This document shows, in pieces, positions 59,406-64,000 of a stretch of DNA of 64,000 nt; the first letter of the stretch is position 1; every line of letters starts with the position of its first letter. The notes beneath the pieces are model-generated. The model was not told where the DNA came from, did no database searches, and saw only the letters and a list, made by a program, of their open reading frames with translations. Both the position numbers and the translations under genes were made by a program. Origin of the DNA: Actinoplanes sp. M2I2 (GTDB lineage Bacteria; Actinomycetota; Actinomycetes; Mycobacteriales; Micromonosporaceae). Where the stretch lies: NCBI RefSeq assembly GCF_023544445.1, contig NZ_JALPVJ010000023.1:1-64000 (forward strand), given 5' to 3'.

Positions 59406-60358
59406 CTATTCGATGTCGACGTAGAACTCGTCGTTGGTGATGTCGGGGGCCGGCAGGGTCGCGTCCCAGGCCAGGATGCGGTCGTCGGTGTACCAGCTCC
59501 GCAGGAGCCCGCCCGCTACGCTCTTGTCCCGCTGAGGCACCGCCAGCACCGAGAAGTCCCAGTCCGGATGGTTCGCACCCTCCAGAGTAGAACCGAATGG
59601 GTATTCGTCACACTGCTCGGCCGGCGTGTTGGGCCGCGTCGGCAGCCCGGTGTCGAGGTACACGGCCGCGAACGGACCATCCTTGTAGCAGGCGCCGTTC
59701 TTGTGCTCCTCGTTCGCCCGGGTCTCGCCGGGGTGCAGCTCGCCGGTGATGCGGTGCAGCCCCGGCGCGTCGGCGTTGCCCGGATCGTACTTGCCGGGGA
59801 TGCGCTTGTCGCGCGGCGCCGGCACGCCCTCGGCGAACACGCACGCCTGGGGATACTGCGTCAGGCCGTGCGCCATATAGGTGGCCGAGTCGCAGCGCAC
59901 TTGCCGCGTCGCGGTCTTGCCGGGGTCGGAGACGCCGTACCCCATCGCCTCGTACTGCAGGTAGAAGCCGTTGAACGAGAGGAGGTCGCGGCCGACGCCG
60001 GAGCGGTCGAAGTTGTAGACGTCCCAGTAGAACCAGCGGCTGTTGTTGTCCCAGGTCACGAACGGCATGACGACCGGCCGAACTCGTCCTCGGCGTCCTC
60101 GGTCATGCACTGGTCGAGGGCGGCCTGGTTCGGCTGATCGCCGATCGACGGCGCGACCTTGGTGCTCGGTCCCGTCGCGGTAGCCGGCCCGGACTTGCCG
60201 TTGTCGGTGTTCGCGGCGCCCACCCGGCGCGCCTGCCGCGTCGCGGTCTCCACGCCTTGCGGCGCCTTGTGTTCGGTCTCCGCGATGACGGCGGCGGGCC
60301 GCACGGCCGCCGGCTGCGGCGCGGGCGCCGCGGACGCCGGGCTGCCGGTGCCGGACAC
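59406..60358 (-). pseudogene. NucA/NucB-type deoxyribonuclease gene with frameshift
   Basis: The C-terminal part carries the NucA/NucB pattern: QCDEYPFGSTLEGA, then FSVLAVPQRDKSVAGGLLRS and WYTDDRIL, known from secreted DNases. The upstream part (VSGTGSPASAAPAPQPA to CMTEDAEDEFGR) is in another frame. They would join near 60075-60085, where DEFGR and VVMPFVTWDNNSRWFYW become continuous if one base is added. No signal peptide is found before 60358, so the 5' end may also be lost. A sequencing error at the shift cannot be excluded. Confidence 0.68.
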
Positions 60359-60488
60359 CGCTTACCCGCGCCTGGCCGGGTCTGGCGGACGAGCCGGCCC
60401 GTTGATCTGGAGACCGCAGGAAATGTACGACGGCTGTATCGCCGATCTCTAGCCTGGCCGCGACAAGTCAGATCTGACGGGAGCCTTC

Positions 60489-62624
60489 GTGCGTAGACCA
60501 CGTCCTGTACCCCTCCTCGCCGTCCTCGTGTTGCTGCTGTCGTTCGTCGTCGCGGGCACGGGAACGCCCGCCGCGGCGGCTGTGGCGACGCCCGCCGCCG
60601 GGCAGTACGTGCCGCTCACCCCGGCCCGGATCCTCACCCTGCAGCCGGTGGCGGGTGCGGCGACGTATACGTTCAGCCCGCTCGGCAAGGGCCAGATCCC
60701 GAGCAGTGGCGTCTCGGCCGTCGCCTTTCAGTTGCACGCGTTGAGCGACAGCGGCAACGGCACGCTGACCGCCTTCCCGGCCGGCATCACCCGCCCCGCC
60801 ACCTCCAGCCTGAATTTCGTCAAGGACGTATGGGCCGACAACGCCGTCGTGACCGGCCTCGGCGCCAACGGCCAGATCTCGCTCTACAACGGGTCCACCA
60901 CTGGTGCCGAAGCCGACGTGAACGTCGATGTCGTCGGCTATTACACGGCCGCCGGTTCCGCCACGGCCGGCTCGACCTATGTACCGCTGAAGCCCGCCCG
61001 GATCGTCAACGGTGTGTCCAACGCAGCCGGCGGCTTCTCCGACGTGACGCCGCTCGGACAGGGCGGCGTGCCGCACAGCGGGGTCACCGCTGTGGTGGTG
61101 CACGTGTCGACGCAGTCCAGTGCGGCGGGAACGTTGCTCGCCTTCCCGAAGGGCGTGGCTCACCCGACCGCCTCGGACACGCACTACGCGACCGGTGGCC
61201 GCTTCACGGCCCAGACCACGGTCAAGCTCGGCACCGGCGGGGCCTTCCGGATCTACACGACCACAACGGCGTCGCTGTGGGTCGAGGTCGTCGGCTACTT
61301 CCAGGATGCCACCGGCTCGGCCACCGGCTCCGTGTTCACCGCGGTCACGCCGACCCGGGTGCTCGGCCGCCCGTCCATCGCGGCCGACGCCACCGGCGCC
61401 TTCGCTCTCGCCGGGACCGGCGGGGTGCCCGCGACCGGTTCGTCCGCCGTCGCGTTCAACCTGACCGCCTACTCCGAGAGCGGCACTGCGGCGGGCGGGC
61501 TCACCGTCTACGCGGCGGACGAGACAGCGCCGGTCGCGCGCCAGCTGTCCTATCAGGCCAACACCCGCCGCTGGCCGACCCAGCAGGTCTCGCATCTCAG
61601 CCAGGACGGCGAGGTCGCGGTACGCAACGTGGGCGGCGGCAGCGTCGTGATGCTGATCGACGTGCTCGGCTACTACACCCCGACCCAGCTCCGGGCGAGC
61701 CGCCTGCCGTGGAGCTCCGGCGTCAACCCGCAGGACCAGACCACCGATCGGGCCGACGACTTCGCCCGCTTCCGCGGGGCCGACGTCGACAACGTCACCC
61801 TGTTCCCGCGGCGCGACAACTGGGACACCGTCGACGACGAGGACTGGATCCGGAACGGCCTGCCGACGGGCTTCACCCCGGCCCGCGACAACCTCATCCT
61901 GACCATCCCGCTCTGGCCCGGCGGCGGCGCCAACCACGTCAATTTCACCGGTACGCAGACCCAGTGGCAGGACCTGGCCCGGACCACCGCGAAGTTCGAC
62001 TCCGACGCCTACGTGCGGCTGGGTTGGGAGATGAACCTGCCCGACTGGCACTGGAAGCTCACCGAGGACAACCAGGCCGCCTGGCAGGCCTCCTTCGTTC
62101 AAGCCGTGCAGTGGATGAAGGCCGCCGCCCCCGGTCTGCGGATCGTCTACAACCCCAACAAGGGCGCCGACCAGACCTGCAGCAACGAGTGCAGCGTGCG
62201 GGTCTTCGAGAACGTGCGGGACTACGTCGATGTGTACGCGATCGACTCCTACGACTCGTGGAATCCGGACTTCGGCACCGACGGGCGCGACGAACACTTC
62301 AACGGCTACCGCCGCCTCAACGAGTCGCTCGCCATCGCCACCGACAACGGCACCAAGTTCGCGGTCGCGGAGTGGGGTGTCGCCTGTGACGAATACAACC
62401 CCGACCCGCTTCTCAACTGCCAGTGGCAGGGCCACGCCGGCGGCGACAACCCGCAGTACATCCACGACTACCTGGGTTGGTTCGCCGGCAACGCCGGTGA
62501 CCTCGCCTTCGAGTCCTACTTCGACGAGCCCGCTGCCTACATCCGCTCGGCGCTGAGCGTGAACCCGATCGGCCCTCTCGCGCCGGCGGCCTACCAGGCC
62601 GAGATCGCGGCCCATCGGATGTGA
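60489..62624 (+). CDS. Secreted GH26-like glycosidase with three beta-sandwich repeats
   Basis: This 711-residue exported protein has a signal peptide of about 30 residues (LLAVLVLLLSFVVAGTG). Three repeats of about 112 residues follow (40-152, 164-272, 283-397), each starting like YVPLTPARIL and ending in V-D-V-x-G-Y-Y. A C-terminal glycosidase domain (about 400-711) resembles family 26 mannanases: E514 in LGWEMNLPDWHW is the likely acid/base and E628 in VAEWGV the nucleophile. Four cysteines lie at 564-644. GGGAG precedes the GTG. It probably acts on a beta-mannan or related glucan at the cell surface. Confidence 0.83.
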   Translation: MRRPRPVPLLAVLVLLLSFVVAGTGTPAAAAVATPAAGQYVPLTPARILTLQPVAGAATYTFSPLGKGQIPSSGVSAVAFQLHALSDSGNGTLTAFPAGITRPATSSLNFVKDVWADNAVVTGLGANGQISLYNGSTTGAEADVNVDVVGYYTAAGSATAGSTYVPLKPARIVNGVSNAAGGFSDVTPLGQGGVPHSGVTAVVVHVSTQSSAAGTLLAFPKGVAHPTASDTHYATGGRFTAQTTVKLGTGGAFRIYTTTTASLWVEVVGYFQDATGSATGSVFTAVTPTRVLGRPSIAADATGAFALAGTGGVPATGSSAVAFNLTAYSESGTAAGGLTVYAADETAPVARQLSYQANTRRWPTQQVSHLSQDGEVAVRNVGGGSVVMLIDVLGYYTPTQLRASRLPWSSGVNPQDQTTDRADDFARFRGADVDNVTLFPRRDNWDTVDDEDWIRNGLPTGFTPARDNLILTIPLWPGGGANHVNFTGTQTQWQDLARTTAKFDSDAYVRLGWEMNLPDWHWKLTEDNQAAWQASFVQAVQWMKAAAPGLRIVYNPNKGADQTCSNECSVRVFENVRDYVDVYAIDSYDSWNPDFGTDGRDEHFNGYRRLNESLAIATDNGTKFAVAEWGVACDEYNPDPLLNCQWQGHAGGDNPQYIHDYLGWFAGNAGDLAFESYFDEPAAYIRSALSVNPIGPLAPAAYQAEIAAHRM

Positions 62625-62625
62625 T

Positions 62626-62669
62626 CCGGGCCGGTGCCGGGTCGCTCGTGCGGCCCGGCACCGGCCCGG
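62626..62669. terminator. Bidirectional terminator
   Basis: A perfect 16-bp stem CCGGGCCGGTGCCGGG with a 12-base loop lies between the glycosidase and the convergent regulator gene. Confidence 0.85.
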
Positions 62670-62670
62670 C

Positions 62671-64000
62671 TCACTGCCGAGCCTGCTTCAGCAGGAGGTG
62701 AGTCTTCTCAGCGGCCGGGATGAGGCCCATTTCGCGATAGCCGGCCTCGGCTGCGGTCAGCAACGGGACCGCCGCCGATGCCCGGCCCTCGATCAGTTCG
62801 ATCCGCCCGGCGGCCCGCCGGGCCGAGGCGATGCCCCACCGGTGCCCGATCCTGGTGGCGCGGGCGAGACACTGAGCGGCGAGGGCCCGGGCGTGCTCGA
62901 TGGAGCCCAGCTCCAGGTAGGCGTCGGTCAGGACGATCTCGGCAACGGTCAGCTGCATCTGGTCGCGCAGCTCGGTGTACGCGAGCACAGCCTCCCGGGC
63001 ATGGCGGGCGGCGACCGCGGGCCGGCCGCTGTTCCGGTGGCCCGCCGCGAGGTAGGTGTGGGCCTCGGCGGCTCCCCACACGTCTCCGGTGGCCTCGAAG
63101 ATCGTCAGGGCCCGGCCGAGCGCCGCGGCCTCCCCCTCGGGCGACGGACTGAGCGGCTGCCGGAAGGCGAGCTCGACATAGCCGGCGGTCGGAGTGCCCT
63201 CGATCGCCGGCAACAACGCGGCAGCCCGGTCATAGGCGGTGCGGGCCTCACCCGTACGGCCCAGCAGCTCCGCGGCGACGAACCAGCCGAGCGCGGCTCC
63301 CGCCATCCCGGCGGCGTCGCCCAGCTCGCGATAGAGCTCGAACGACCGGCGCAGATGGGGCAGGGCCCCTTGGTTGTCGTCGCGGAATCGAAAAAGGCTG
63401 CCCCTGCTCAGGGCCAGCAGCGCAGCCGTGGCGGGCGGCAGCGGCGCCCCGGCCGGGAGCACGTCGTGCGTCGCGGCCCAATCGTCGATCCGCCCCCGCA
63501 GGACACAGAAGTTGACGGTGGCGGTCGCGAGCCGCGCGGCCAGGTCGACCTCCCCGACCTCGCCCAGCAACGGGATCAGCGTGCGCAGGCCGTCCAGCTC
63601 GGCCTCGAACCACTCCACCGGCGCGGCATCAGCCTCCGGCACGGCCACCGAGGGCGCGGGCAGCGCCATCGGCCGGCCCGGAAGCCGCCGGTTCGCCGTC
63701 AGCGCGGCCGCCAGATACGCCCGTCCCGCGGCGGCGATGAGCTCCCCGGCCGGCGGACCCGGCTGCTCACCGGCCGACAGCCGGACCAGGTCGTGCAACC
63801 CGTACCGTTCGGCGCCGTCGCTCGTGAGCACCTGGGCGTCGCGCAGCTGCTCGGCCAGGGAGTACGCCTGCGGCTCGCCGACGCCCAGCAGCGCCGCGGG
63901 CAGCCAGGCCGCGAACGTCCGCACCGGCAGGATGCTCATCGCCCGCAGCAGCTCGAGAGCTCGCGGCGAGAGCCGGCGATAGCTGAGCTCGAGGCTGGCC
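62671..64000 (-). CDS. AfsR/SARP-type regulator, C-terminal part (partial)
   Basis: The frame is open to the window edge, so the N-terminal part lies beyond 64000. The visible 443 residues begin within the NB-ARC-like region (SLELSYRRLSPRALELLRAM, DGAERYGLHDLVRLSAGE) and continue as TPR helices (RSFELYRELGDAAGMAGAAL, YLELGSIEHARALAAQCLAR). Such regulators couple a SARP or other DNA-binding domain to an ATPase switch and TPR scaffold, often near secondary metabolism. The DNA-binding type cannot be seen. Confidence 0.82.
   Translation of the reverse strand, partial: ASLELSYRRLSPRALELLRAMSILPVRTFAAWLPAALLGVGEPQAYSLAEQLRDAQVLTSDGAERYGLHDLVRLSAGEQPGPPAGELIAAAGRAYLAAALTANRRLPGRPMALPAPSVAVPEADAAPVEWFEAELDGLRTLIPLLGEVGEVDLAARLATATVNFCVLRGRIDDWAATHDVLPAGAPLPPATAALLALSRGSLFRFRDDNQGALPHLRRSFELYRELGDAAGMAGAALGWFVAAELLGRTGEARTAYDRAAALLPAIEGTPTAGYVELAFRQPLSPSPEGEAAALGRALTIFEATGDVWGAAEAHTYLAAGHRNSGRPAVAARHAREAVLAYTELRDQMQLTVAEIVLTDAYLELGSIEHARALAAQCLARATRIGHRWGIASARRAAGRIELIEGRASAAVPLLTAAEAGYREMGLIPAAEKTHLLLKQARQ

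Noticed and set aside
60468..62615. Minus-strand open frame of 715 codons
   Set aside because: It is antisense to the secreted glycosidase, which has signal peptide, repeats and catalytic residues.
1..64000. tRNA, rRNA, prophage or complete biosynthetic gene cluster
   Set aside because: No cloverleaf, rRNA segment, integrase or modular synthase was recognised. The holin-family gene belongs to a chromosomal stress operon, and the only P450 is a remnant.

Overview
The window is about 70% G+C and has actinobacterial hallmarks: GTG/TTG starts, GGAGG ribosome sites, leaderless genes, stem-loop terminators without a T tract, and families such as DUF5753/DUF397, DUF5996, DUF6461, DUF3618 and DUF4235. 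The family mix suggests a Micromonosporaceae genome, Actinoplanes-like. That placement is inference from composition and gene content; no rRNA or other marker gene lies in the window. I see no tRNA, rRNA, CRISPR array or complete biosynthetic cluster. The region reads as accessory chromosome with an unusually high number of gene remnants.

Layout. 0-7 kb: the end of pstB, a decayed cytochrome P450, an operon of an ATP-NAD kinase-like protein with split glycine decarboxylase (gcvPA-gcvPB), an exported beta-propeller protein and a hydrolase remnant. 7-18 kb: regulator/target pairs (TetR and a membrane protein, LysR and an isochorismatase-like hydrolase, TetR and an SDR), tandem MerR regulators with a GPP34 protein, and a secreted alpha/beta-hydrolase peptidase. 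18-25 kb: a zinc-starvation island with zinc-independent ribosomal proteins L28, L33 and L31, a CobW/MRF-like protein, two ArsR regulators, a ZnuABC-type importer with two permeases, and two Zur-like boxes. It also holds remnants of rpsN (S14) and of zur itself. 25-40 kb: a truncated LuxR-type regulator, a second secreted peptidase paralogous to the first, TetR/IclR/GNAT/MFS/ADH genes, an ECF sigma factor with a SnoaL-like domain, and a Pro-rich secreted repeat protein next to an ECF sigma factor and its membrane partner. 40-49 kb: a stress-type cluster (SDR, YihY/BrkB, holin-like, DUF3618, DUF4235), a broken MFS gene, XRE/DUF397 genes, a soluble diguanylate cyclase and an oxidoreductase. 49-53 kb: a graveyard with ABC ATPase and histidine kinase fragments, two copies of an IS5-type transposase start and a glycine-zipper fragment. 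53-64 kb: an intact two-component system, an acyltransferase plus a polytopic membrane protein, a frameshifted NucA/NucB nuclease, a three-repeat secreted GH26-like glycosidase and the end of an AfsR/SARP-like regulator.

The main regulatory signal is one promoter architecture found three times, at 11.06, 14.15 and 26.98 kb. Each has TTGACN, a 19-bp spacer carrying the dyad GTGT-N7-ACAYGG, and a -10 of the form T-N4-T. A 19-bp spacer with a central dyad is typical of MerR-activated promoters. One copy lies upstream of the second MerR gene and the other two precede the paralogous secreted peptidases, so they are likely one small regulon. A second theme is leaderless genes: at least six have a -10-like hexamer ending 6-7 bases before the start codon and no ribosome site.
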